64,000 nucleotides of DNA from Lycorma delicatula (lineage: Eukaryota > Arthropoda > Insecta > Hemiptera > Fulgoridae): contig NC_134458.1 of the NCBI RefSeq assembly GCF_047948215.1, positions 86,197,260-86,261,259 on the forward strand. The letters run 5' to 3'. Both the position numbers and the translations under genes were made by a program. How positions within the stretch are numbered: the stretch's first letter is position 1; each line of letters opens with the position of its first letter. Below are positions 1-10,600 of this stretch, piece by piece. Below the pieces are notes generated by a model, which worked only from the letters and a program-made list of their open reading frames with translations, was not told where the DNA came from and did no database searches.

Positions 1-344
1 AAATTATTTTTACCTTAGAACAGATTCTTATCAGAAAGCTTTTGAAGATTCATATTTGAAAATGTGTTTAGTTTCAATCGGTTAATTAATTTATGTAGAA
101 TGAAAATATTATTAATAAAAATGAAGAACCTGATATAAGATATAAAATCTCTTAAATTTATTCCTAAAAACTGTACTAATTCAGAAGATTTTGTCAACTG
201 CTTATCAAAGAAAACAAAATTATAAAAAATAACAAGCCAAGTATCGTATTTTCTTTCTTAAATATATTTACGAATTAAAAAAAAAAATCAAGTGTTTTGT
301 AAAAATAAACAGCTAAGCTAAATAGGTTAATAATAAATATAATA
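1..344. other. AT-rich flank, no gene
   Basis: AT-rich sequence before the first transposon, with no coding or repeat signal that I can support. The TA at 343-344 is the left target duplication of the next element. Confidence 0.5.
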
Positions 345-1080
345 CAGTAAACCCCCGATTATCGGAACCTCGGATTATCCAAACTACTACTGTCCGTATG
401 TCTACTCGTAATACCGTGTTGCTGTGCGTATTAGATTCCGAACGATGCTTTATTGCTCTTTAGTTAACAAAGGGAGCTATAAAATAATACATTACATATT
501 CTTATTTCCTTTTAATTCTCAGAAATAATGATCTGACATAGGCCACTATACATCTGTACTGTGTTTATCACTTTGTGTACACGTAATCTTCATGAAAAAA
601 TCGTGTAGGTACAAGTTTTAATAAACAAATTTTGTTTAAATTGTCTCTGCAAACAAACTTTCTGTAATAGGAAATAAAAACTGATAAGAAATAGGTTTTT
701 TGGTTGATGATTTATAAGCTCATTATAGACCGGATAACAATCGATCTTAAACCAGTCATACTGCCTAGTCAGCTAGTAATCTCTTGTCCGTGATATCGAT
801 GACATGTCATATTATGCACTGTGTAAAATTTGTACACGCTTTGTTATCTATACCGTACATACAATATCTGTGTAAACAGTTCTGTGCATGTGTACAGTTC
901 ACAAGGTTATGTGTTGAATTGTTAACGTGTGTGATTCAGTAATTATTTTTTTTAATTTTAAGTGACATTTGTATTTGTTTACTATTTTACTGTATGTGAT
1001 AAAGAACAAATTTTCAATACTCAAGATTGTATTTTGTTGAGTCGTGTTTCATTTCTTTATACAAAATATTTGACAGAACG

Positions 1081-2690
1081 ATGAGGAAGTGTGTCGTTCT
1101 TACTTTAGCCGAAAAATATAAAATTATTGAAAGCCTAGATCATGAAGCATCGTTTAAAAGTATGACTGAATACGGGATAGGAAAAAGTACCATTTCAGGT
1201 ATAATATCTAGAAGGAAAAAAATAAATAAAAGTTATTTTTTAAAAATGGATTCGCGAAATAAAAAAAAAAAACTCGAAACCCGTAAAACATTAAAACCCG
1301 CTGAAAATGTGAATCTAGAAGACGCTGTTTGTAAGTGGTAGCTACAGCAAAGGTGTGCAGGAGTTCCAGTTAGGGGTACTGAACTAAGCGTGCTGCTGAG
1401 AGGCTTGTGGAACATTTATTAGAAAATTTTAAGACAAGCGGCGGATGGCTGTGGCATTTCCGAAACCTCCACGGAATTAGGAATGTTAAATTGCATGGCG
1501 AAGCCTTAAGTGCGGACGTAGCTCCATTTCGGGAATAACTTCATCAAATAATTATCAAGGTAGGGTAGAAGGAATCACAAATACATAATGGCGACGAGAC
1601 AGGCTTGTTCTGGAAAACTCTTCCCGAAAACACGCAGACTTTTAAAAATGAAAAACGCACACCTGGTTACAAAAAATCGAAGCAAAGTTTCTCGGCTCTT
1701 TTGTGCGTGAATTCAGCGAGTAGCCACCGACTAATACCAGCGGTTGTTGGAAAAACGGGGAAAAAAAACACGAAAACTTAAAAGATCTTATTTTGGTGAA
1801 TAAAATGCCCGTTCATTACTACGCATCAACAAACGCATGGTTTACGAAAAGGAATTTTTCATCTTGGTTTTACGAAAAATTTGTACCCGAAGTGTATAGG
1901 TTTCAAATAAAAGATCTGAAAGTTAATAAGAAAACGTAAAAAAAAGTTCTCTTATCCAGAAAATGGATCAGGGAGTGATAGAGGCTACAAAAGGGTATAC
2001 CGAAAGAAATACATGATGTATTACATGAGGTATTGGTTATTTTGGAACAAAATGGTGATGAAATTATTCATGATATCCGCGAGGAGCGGACAGTGAAAAA
2101 CACTGATTCGTACAATAAATAATATTTAGTTAATAATATTTTAGAGACCTGGAAGTCTGTGAAAATTAGAACTCTTCAGAATGCTCGGAAAAAACTGTTT
2201 GCCAATTTAGAAACGAAGATAGATTTTCAACAAATAGAAGTGGAGGACTTCTAGTCTGGGGAGAAGAATGTGACTGAAGATGATGCGAGAGACTGGCTTG
2301 AGAGCGACGAAGGTGATCTCGGAATGCAAGTGCTTAGCGAAAAAGAGATAGCAGATGAAGTGGTAGCAATTCAGGAAAATAACAAAGATTGTGATACCGA
2401 GAACGATGAAACTGATAAGGAAGAAAATGACAGATGTTAGGTTGGGTCAACGACATTCTTGATTTTATCGTAAAATCAAATGATAATTCATTTTACGAAT
2501 TCTTTGACCACTTTAAATTTTTTCGTTCTGTTATAGAAAAACAAAAAAATGCATTGAAATAGAAAAAATTAGTGACTTCTTCACCAAAATTCCTACTTCA
2601 AGTGGAGGGCTGGTAAGTGATGATGCGTCTACTTTTTCGGGAAGTGCAGCTAATAATAAAAAAAAAGCTGACAACACAGTTGTAAGACTC
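1081..2690 (+). pseudogene. Tigger/jerky-type transposase pseudogene
   Basis: The first 86 codons from the ATG at 1081 are open and read as a CENP-B-type N-terminal helix-turn-helix (MRKCVVLTLAEKYKIIE). A TAG at 1339-1341 then interrupts, with one-base frameshifts after it. The second DNA-binding domain is visible around 1400-1530 (RNLHGIRNVKLHGEALSAD). The DDE core starts with GDETGLFWKTLPENT near 1590, giving the first catalytic Asp. MDQGVIEAT near 1965 gives the third. The stretch expected to hold the second Asp (usually DNAPSHP-like) is missing. An acidic C-terminal tail can be followed to about 2690. Family assignment is firm from these motifs; the protein is dead because of stops, frameshifts and the lost catalytic segment. 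Confidence 0.82.
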
Positions 2691-3610
2691 CCGTCACGCG
2701 GCTGTTTTCAGATGCACGGCTTACACACACAACTTACTTTATAATCTTATTTAAATACAATATTTTTTTGTTTCTTTAATTCAATATTTCTAACTAAAGC
2801 GCGCGCGCATACCGTATTTCTTTCGCGCGGGTGTGGCGGTACCAGCGACCACTTTAAGTATTATTAATTTATTTAATTCTACCGCTCACCTGTGATGTCA
2901 CAACATAGCAGACGACTACAGCAGTAATCCGGATGCTAAGTGGGATGTGGGGTGTCTAAGGGGGAGGCTGGGTAAAAACCCCAATTTTGTAATAATTGTT
3001 CACATACATATTTTTGAAAAATGCAACTAATATCACATCTTGTACTGCCTTCTATAACTCTTCAAAATAAAACCCATTTTTGGGGTGTGGCTGAAATTAA
3101 ACAAAAATGTTTTTTACAAAAGTTGTTTACTGTATTATAAAAAAAATTATTAAAAAGTTACAAAATTATTAAAAAAAATCCTTAATTATAAAAATCTGGA
3201 GATGATTTCGTTTTTCCCCCTGTAACCCCCCACCCCATGACTATTTGAATTGAATATTTAGTCGCATCAATGCCCCTGCTATAGAAATATTATAACCAAG
3301 TTTGGTGAAAATCGATCAAGTAGTTTTGGAGATGTAAGGCGATTTACATGCCAACACAGATACGTACGCAAATTTTGTCGCGAAAGTTTCGATGCCATTT
3401 TTAGATTTTCTGGAGTCTTTAGGGGTCAATTCGTCAAGATTCGGTGAAAATCGGATATGCCCAATTTTGACTGATAACAATATTTTCCCTTCTGCATAGC
3501 TATTGCTGCTATATAGACGGGAAAGTAACATGGATGTGACGATTTAGATGGTGTTGCTTCATATGATGGACGTCAGCTATTAGCAAGATGTAAAAACGAT
3601 CTATATAAAT
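2691..3610. repeat. Unclassified repeat-like segment inside the Tigger element
   Basis: This stretch lies between the transposase relic and the right end and differs in composition from both. It has a CpG-rich patch with a run of alternating GC near 2801-2850, followed by C- and G-homopolymer-rich text. Near 3295-3360 it contains phrases of the type AAGTTTGGTGAAAATCGATC, which I associate with dispersed insect repeats but cannot name. The minus strand is open from 3531 to 3316 for 71 codons, without a recognised domain. It could be a nested nonautonomous element; no terminal repeats or target duplication were found. Confidence 0.35.
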
Positions 3611-4192
3611 TTGTTTATTAATTTTTTTGTTCTTAACATACAACTCTTGTACTCTAAATACTAACTCAGTACAGTATTTAACTTTTTTTATTTCTTCTTA
3701 ACCACTTGAACTTATTGAAAAAATTGAATTTTTAGGTTAGGTTTTAAAATCGTAAACGCAAGAATGTTTGTGTTTTTTGTTTTGTTTTATTAATGAATAG
3801 TTACTTGCATTTATGAAATTATTACAGTACCATAATTTCTTATCTGCAATTCCTCTTTGGCGTCTCTTATCGTAAGTACAAAACAGAGAACATGCTGTAT
3901 TTGATTGAATTTTTTGTTTTCAAAAGGCTTCTGTATCTGTATACAGTACTAAATGTGCGGTATTAGTGTACACTCGTTAGTCCTACCGCATTTGCGGCAT
4001 TAATAATTCATTCCCCCTCACTACCCATTTTTCTAAAACCAATATTGCTTTAAGAAAAGCTTCTTTCCGAGATTCCGTAACCAGTGTAGTTCTTTATTTT
4101 AGAAGGTTTTGAAAATTCCTCGATTATTGGAACTTTTCGGTAACCGAACCGGTTTTCCCCCATTTGGTTCCGACAATCGACGTTTTACTGTA

Positions 4193-4549
4193 TAAATATT
4201 TTTGTGTAATGTATGAGTATATTATGTTGAATACAGTAGATTATTGAAATGAGCTGATAAAACAATAAAACGCATCGAAAATTGTATTTTATTTAAATTG
4301 TAACATCAGGTGGACGTTTCAAATGTTAAACAATCATCATGAACAGGTACAAAGAAAATAATTAATAAAAAAGGACAAATAAATAAATAAAAAATAAATA
4401 CATTGAGGAAAACTAATATTGAAATTAACAAATAAACGATACTTCAAAAGTTATAAAACGAGTATATCTAACATCACTAACAAAATAATAAAAGTAAAAA
4501 CATCAACTGCGTTAGGTGATAAAAATCGAAAGTTAGGTTAAATACATTT
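4193..4549. other. AT-rich spacer, no gene
   Basis: Spacer between the Tigger right end and the SINE. I see nothing in it beyond A-rich tracts. Confidence 0.5.
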
Positions 4550-4561
4550 AAACCACAGATT

Positions 4562-4862
4562 GCAACCCATCGGGTTGGTCTAGTGGTGAACGCGTCTTCC
4601 CAGATCAGCTGATTTGGAAGTCGAGAGTTCCAGCGTTCAAGTCCTAGTTAAGCCAGTTATTTTTACACGGATTTGAATACTAGGTCGTGGATACCGGTAT
4701 TCTTTGGTGGTTGGGTTTCAATTAACCACACATCTCAGGAATGGTCGAACTGAGACTGTACAAGACTGCACTTCATTTACACTCATACATATCATCCTCA
4801 TTCATCCTCTGAAGTATTATCTGAACGGTAATTACCGGAGGCTAAACAGGAAAAAGAAAAAG
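4562..4862 (+). mobile_element. SINE family A, copy 1 (tRNA-derived head)
   Basis: It is flanked by a perfect 12-bp target duplication, AAACCACAGATT, at 4550-4561 and 4863-4874. The 5' head is tRNA-like: a box A-like TGGTCTAGTGG and a box B-like GCGTTCAAGTCC about 45 bp downstream, the internal RNA polymerase III promoter arrangement. The sequence between them contains a near-palindrome (ATCAGCTGAT core) where the anticodon arm would be. The body ends with the tail TCATCCTCTGAAG followed by CCGGAGGCTAAACA and an AG-rich A tail. Copies 2 and 3 are at 27618 and 50323. The head most resembles a tRNA-Glu/Asp/Gly type. Short reading frames inside are chance translations of the SINE. Confidence 0.9.
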
Positions 4863-5143
4863 AAACCACAGATTTTAGAACGTTAGCTGTTGTAAATTTT
4901 TATATATCGTGTTCCCTAAAAATAGCCTTCAATGATTTAGTTGTTTTATTAGCTTTCAAAATGGTCGATAACTCCCCGTTGTGGGCGCTGGAGGCCTTCA
5001 GGGAGGCGGTAGAAGCCCCACAGAAAATTGGGGGCGTTCAGACGCTCTAGGAAGGCGATGGCTGATTAAAAAGAAGGCAAAAATTATGTACGGCTACCAA
5101 GAATTTTGGCTTCAAAAGCCAATCCCGCACTTTATTCTGGATT

Positions 5144-5340
5144 GTGGTCGATGGTTCTACGATTTTTGATAGCATTCCGTCGTCGTATTTGTCTGAACGT
5201 GGATTTAGTACTGTAGCAACGTTGCTAAACAAAAAGAGAGATCGTTTGCATGTTACCAAAAGCGGCGACTTACAGTTGTTTTTAAGTAAATTCGAGCCTA
5301 AAATTAACAAACTCATTAAAGGACATCAGATCGTTTTTCA
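5144..5340 (+). pseudogene. hAT transposase C-terminal fragment (ZBED5/SCAND3-like)
   Basis: The plus-strand frame from 5144 reads SIPSSYLSERGFSTVATLL followed by NKKRDRLHVTKSGDLQLFL. This is the conserved hAT C-terminal dimerisation region (YLSERGFS, then RNRL-like, then a D-L-R/Q-L motif) of the ZBED5/FAM200-like group of hAT proteins. Only about 60 residues remain. Sequence just upstream (near 5090-5140) gives a weaker continuation in another frame, suggesting a frameshift, and the catalytic part is absent. The open frame continues to 5383, but the last residues look like untranslated sequence. It is a dead fragment, not a domesticated gene, as no complete zinc finger or catalytic domain is nearby. 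Confidence 0.7.
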
Positions 5341-5571
5341 CATTAATGTAAGTGTAATATTTCAATTGAAAGCTTTGTTTTAATTATTGTATTGTTATAT
5401 TGAATATGCTGTCGTTGTTGTTTTTAAATAACTATTTACATACGATTGTAATTTTTTTGAAAGCAATTTTAATAAAAATACTTCCAAATATGATTAAATA
5501 TGCGTTTTAATTCCTTTCATTTAAAATGTAACATTCAACTCAGAAATATAATATGCCACGTTTAGAAATAA

Positions 5572-5600
5572 TTGTTTTTAAGAGAGTATCTTAAAAACAA
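5572..5600. repeat. Hairpin, 12-bp arms, 5-nt loop
   Basis: TTGTTTTTAAGA is followed after 5 nt by its exact reverse complement. It is not part of a recognised terminal repeat. Confidence 0.7.
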
Positions 5601-5639
5601 CAACCTCAGTTATATTTTACAGATGGTAAATTTAAAAAT

Positions 5640-5712
5640 TTTGGGGGCGCTACAACATTTTTGATTCTCAATCTGGGCGGTGTACGAAAACGTTTGAGAA
5701 TCAATGGTCTGA
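5640..5712 (+). repeat. Probable 3' end of the hAT element
   Basis: Downstream of the hAT fragment the sequence has GGGGGCGCTACAACATTT, an inner TTCTCAATCTGGGCGGTG and an outer TTTGAGAATCAATGG. Such GC-rich ends with TTTGAGAATC (ATTCTCAAA in reverse) resemble hAT 3' terminal regions of the ZBED5-like group. Similar but poorly conserved GGGGGCG text at about 4975-5050 may be the other end. No 8-bp target duplication could be matched, so the limits are approximate. Confidence 0.45.
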
Positions 5713-6534
5713 AGCGACAGTTGTATTTCTAAAATTTTATTCTATTAAAAGCTGATAGAAATACTCGTTTTATTGTATATCATAAGCACTGTTTATTCCT
5801 TAATTAATATTTGATATTTATTCAGATTTTATTCTTATGTTTACTCGTTTATTGTTATTTTCTCTGTATCTTCTGATGATGACGATGGTTTCAAAACCGA
5901 AATGGCTAACTGGTGTTAGAATTTAAGTGAAATATATTCTTGTTAACGGTTGGTTGAGTGTTTTTTGTTTTCCAATTTAATTCAAATATTTTATTTTCCA
6001 TTATTGTGAAAAATTTTTTTAAATGTATTAAAATTAATTCCCTTTATATCAAACGTTACCTTTCAAACATTTTCAATTATCCTTAGTAGCTCTCATCAGT
6101 GACTAGTGTTTCCTTTTTCTTGCTCTGCAGTTCAACTGAAGTTAATCTTTATGATTTTGTCGATTCAAGAAATCATGATTTTCATGTAATAATTTAAGAC
6201 AATTAAAAAAATTAAAATGGTATGTTGACTTCTATAAACAAGGTTTTCTAGCATAATGCAACGCAGTAAAAAGAATAAAAATATTAAAACGAAAGAAAAT
6301 AAATTACATCACATAGATCACGGTTAACAAATTCGGTGTTCCAGGAAAATACAAACCAAGCTTAACTGTATAAAACAAACAAACAAAACGTAACTTTAAG
6401 CAAAGTTACAGTGAACAAAAAGAAATATATATATATATTTAGTAATTATCTATTTGTTATTAATTATGCATTATTGTGTATGTGTTTGAATTTCTTTTCT
6501 TATTCCTACTATTAGATTGCTGGCCAAGCCGAGC

Positions 6535-6561
6535 GAGCTTTTACATTTAATGTAAAAGCTC
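6535..6561. repeat. Hairpin, 13-bp arms, 1-nt centre
   Basis: GAGCTTTTACATT, one T, then the exact reverse complement. This is effectively a perfect palindrome of 27 bp. Confidence 0.75.
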
Positions 6562-8013
6562 TATCTTTCTGGCATTTCAAATTGAATAACAGTTACAGAC
6601 AATTTTTATGAAAATTTAAAAGATTAATTGTTATTAGTATATGTAACAACAATTTTTATACAAATTTCAGCCTTAAGTTGGCGGTTAATCTTGTTTCTTA
6701 TTGGTAATAAAGCTGCTAAGGTCACAAAATTAACTGTTTCTTTTAAATAAAGTTATTCATTTTTCTTACGATTAATTAAAAAAAAAAACAAATAGTTTTA
6801 AATATTAGCTGAAAATATTTCGTATTTCGTTTAAAGGTTTAGGTAATGAGAAAAGATAATTGATTTACAGCTCTGGTTAAAACTTCCACAATTAATTTAG
6901 ATTGATAATTCCGTCTTGAAATTTGTTAATTCAATTTTATTGTTGAGCTCATTTTGTTAAATTCAGTATAAAATGAGCGAATTCTGCTGTTCACAGAACC
7001 ACTAATTATAATGTATACATGTACTAATTATAATTATACATAGGTTGAATGCTTTCTAATATTCAAAATATTTTCGCGCTAAAATTTAAAAAATTCAGTT
7101 GTAAAGCTTTAGAGTAAAAAAATACCATGCATTCCGGAATTCCAGACAGCGTTAGCTCACTCTCGATAGTGGTTACTTAATGTTAATCTCCAGTATTTTT
7201 CTTATTGTTATATAAAATGGTTCTCGCTTTTTTACATTTATTTAAAACAACTTTTTGTTTATCGCTCGGTGTGTTGTAAACCTTACCTATAATCAAGTAA
7301 AAATAAAAAAGCAATATTTAATTTTAAATAAACTTATAAATAGTAATAAAATTGGCTTTAAGAAGCCGCACTACAAAGCGAATTGATATTACTCAATTAA
7401 AGGTGCCTTCAATTAACTGAAGGCTTCAGAAAGTGAGATGAAATGACAATGGTTCCAAATGCTAGGTAATTTTTAATTTCCTTATTTTGAAAAACATTCA
7501 AAATTAAAAAAAAAAATATTATACTTTTGTATAGAAGAATTCCTTTCCACGAACGTGTCAATAGCATATAAGAAAGGTGAAAATGAAATCAGAGAATAAA
7601 AAGTTGGTGCAGGAAATGACTCGTAAACGCCGTAAGCCCTACGTTTATTTCTTCACTGTAGTAAATTAAAAATACAATCGCGTACATTAATTTTCAAAAT
7701 TTATTAGAGTTAATATAATTAATTAGTATATACATTATTATTATTTTTTTTACTGATAAGTTTTACTAAATTATTATTTTTAACCTTTGTAATATTTGCT
7801 AAAGATAACCGCACGATTGGAATGTGTCGGTAGCAATTTTACAACAATTGTGATACAGTTTTTGTTATAAATCACTCGGCTGTAACGTTCAGATAAGAGG
7901 AAGTAAGTAGACTATTTTAATAATAAAAGCAACCTGTGTAGTGACTGCAACGACATGAATGAATGAGTAGTTTAAAGCGGTTGTGGTGAATGACTTTTAA
8001 CTTAAAAAAAAAA

Positions 8014-8016
<3 letters not shown>

Positions 8017-8050
<34 letters not shown>
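8017..8050. repeat. (AT)n microsatellite
   Basis: About 17 uninterrupted AT units. Confidence 0.95.
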
Positions 8051-8051
<1 letters not shown>

Positions 8052-8868
8052 AATATATACTGACATGCACCGTATAAATTTGCATACATGTTTTTTTTCT
8101 TTGAATTTACTTTATTTTCATTACAGCAATAGCAAATGCGCATTATAAAATGTTTAAACCGGACCTTCCAATATTATTGGAATAAATGAATTATGTAATA
8201 TTGTTCATCCGGATTTAAGAATCAAAGAATGTTAAAAAGGAATTTAAGTTCCAATCTATTTGGAATAAACGCTCATAAAAAAAAAACTTGAAATTTGCTT
8301 AATTTGATCAGTTTATTGATACGTCGTAATTTTAGGCGTCCCTGCTCACGGGATAATACTATCTGAGCAATTCCTCCTTTTACGGATGATATTGGAATAG
8401 ACCGCGTTACTGTCAAATAAGAGTAAACGATTATAGATTTGCGCTTATTGGTTAGAACTCAATTTTAATTTGACGAAAAAACTCAGTACATCAAAATAAA
8501 CTTAATACTTTAAATAGTTGCGTTATAAAACAATTTTTATTAGAATACAAAATTTGTGTTGAAATTATTTTATTATTGATATACTTAATAAGAATGTGAT
8601 AAGAAGAATAATTATATTAATTTGAATTCTTATGCCTCCTAGTAAAAATAAAACATTAAAAAACTACCAAAAAAAATTAAGCAGTTTAAAAGTTTCGTAT
8701 CTTTTTAAGACATTCAATTCTGAATATTATTTCCTGTATTTTATTTATGAATTTAGTATTTTGTTTTGTATCTGACTTTAAATATTGCTATTAATTTATG
8801 TAATTTATGAATATTATCTTATAAAATAAGAGATTTTACTTACCTTCTGATTCTTTAATTTCCTTTTC

Positions 8869-8871
<3 letters not shown>

Positions 8872-8922
<51 letters not shown>
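8872..8922. repeat. (AT)n microsatellite
   Basis: About 25 AT units, the longest dinucleotide tract in the window. Confidence 0.95.
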
Positions 8923-8927
<5 letters not shown>

Positions 8928-10096
8928 CAACCTACTCACAAGAAACCGCTTTACCGGTGTTATTCTATTCTGTATTTTAATTTTATTATTGTATGCGCTT
9001 ACTAAAAAGGAAATAAATTAAACTATGTATATATTATAAAACATCGAGTCTAATGCTTATTGAGATTATAGTGTATTAAACACCAGAAGTTGAAGAGTTA
9101 TGACTTAAGTTCATTAATTACAAAGCGTGTACCAAGTAACGAAGACATCTGAAAAATCAAAAAAGATTTTGAAATTTAGTGTTATATGAAAATATTGTAA
9201 ACTTGATCAGTGAAGTTCAGGACAAAGTCCTGTGAAAAGATGAAAAGGTATTCGGGGAATCCCGTAGTAGGTGAAGCGCGGGAATTTCTTTTAACCTAAC
9301 GCACTCAGAATTTTTGCCGATTTTTTTACTCCTAAGGGGCATTTAATAACATTCTATTTTTTTTTTCTAAAATACCATTCATATCTTCCTACAATTTTTG
9401 AAAATTTTATTACCTATGATGCATCGATTAATATTAAGACCAAACCAAGGATTTTTAACTCTAGAAATTTAAATACAAATTTGTTTTTTTCAAACGCTTT
9501 AACTTTGTTATCAAGGTAATCAAAACGTTAAAACGGATGTCGCGATTACCAGATTTATTAGTTTTAATACTGAAAGTTAAAACAATTATCATTACTGAAT
9601 AATAGTTTAGGTTTCTCTTGTTTACGATACGATTCGAATATTACTGATTATTCTTCTTTCAATACTATTGATATACTGATTATTATTTCACTGTTATTTT
9701 AACGATTATAATTTCATAAAATAACCATAGTGTTTATAAAAATTAACTAATGAAACGTTTCAATGATAGCATATAAACGTTTTCAGTGATAAAATATTTA
9801 TTTCATTTTTATTACGGTCTGAAGTATAGGTTAAATAATCTTTCTCTTACATTAATAATTAAAATATTACTTCGTTATGTTATCATGTGTCAGTGGTCTT
9901 TAGTTCGCAATTCATTGCTTTGACTTTTAAATAGAATTTATAGCGTGTATTTTCCTTAAAAGTTATTTTGCGTTTATTTTTTATTTGTAAATTACGTCGA
10001 TTAATATTGAAATACAATAATAAGGATAAAATGCTAAGGGTGTGTATGAAGTAAATGTAGAAAAATAGTACATTATGCGACGAGCCTATAATGATA

Positions 10097-10149
10097 GCCA
10101 TTAATACAAGAGTGCGAAGTAAGCTACTTCGCAAGAGTGCATTAATGGC
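10097..10149. repeat. Two-tier interrupted palindrome with a direct repeat
   Basis: Outer arms GCCATTAAT (10097-10105) and ATTAATGGC (10141-10149) enclose inner arms TGCGAAGTA (10113-10121) and TACTTCGCA (10125-10133) with a 3-nt loop. The 7-nt spacers on each side are part of a direct repeat, CAAGAGTGC, at 10107-10115 and 10132-10140. Combined direct and inverted repetition points to a local template-switch or small hairpin insertion. Confidence 0.75.
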
Positions 10150-10548
10150 CACTATAAAGAATCGCATACCGTATCTTTTCGACGGTTAAAAAAATAATGT
10201 TATTATTGATTTAAATCAATGATATAATACATTGTTAAGAAGGTTTTTTTTTATTTTTCAAAAAAATACATTAAACAGTACATTTGTGTGGTAATATGTT
10301 ATAAGTCCTAATTTCTGCCTTTTCTTTAATATCGATCGGTGTTGAAGATTTTTTTCCTCATAATCCGATATAATTAGCAAACGGAAAAACAGTGTAATAC
10401 AGAAACTTAGTCACTTATCGGTGTACTTTCAAATTAACCTCTGCTTGCTAACTACCAAATCGGATAAAATCAAAGTAAATAATACAGCTCATACGTTAAA
10501 CAATTCCCATTTCTGGTCGGTCAGTAGTTGAAAAGAGTTAGTTTGAAC

Positions 10549-10600
10549 ACCTGTATCATAATCAAAATCTTTTCATAATGACTGTCATTATGATACAGGT
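10549..10600. repeat. Hairpin, 14-bp arms, 24-nt loop
   Basis: ACCTGTATCATAAT (10549-10562) pairs exactly with 10587-10600. The loop contains a second smaller inverted repeat, CATAATGACTGTCATTATG, overlapping the right arm. Confidence 0.75.

Larger units (their letters stand above)
345..4190 (+). mobile_element. Tigger/pogo-like DNA transposon, complete ends, inactive
   Basis: The left end starts CAGTAAACCCCCGATTATCG and the right end, read in reverse complement, starts CAGTAAAACGTCGATTGTCG; both continue into GGAACC. The element is flanked by TA (343-344 and 4191-4192), the target duplication of Tc1/mariner-superfamily elements. A decayed Tigger/jerky-type transposase lies at 1081-2690 on the plus strand. 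The total of 3846 bp is long for this group because about 1.5 kb of non-transposase sequence separates the coding relic from the right end; part of that may be a nested insertion (see 2691-3610). Cut-and-paste transposition is known for the family; this copy cannot encode a working enzyme. Confidence 0.85.

Noticed and set aside
4704..4886. Similar short reading frames at 4704, 27731 and 50376
   Set aside because: They are translations of the same SINE family, with flanking target duplications and no conserved frame.
8845..8875. Minus-strand ATG/exon ending in AAG|GTAAGT beside the AT microsatellite
   Set aside because: Only about ten codons, upstream sequence is the AT repeat, and no acceptor or promoter could be found.
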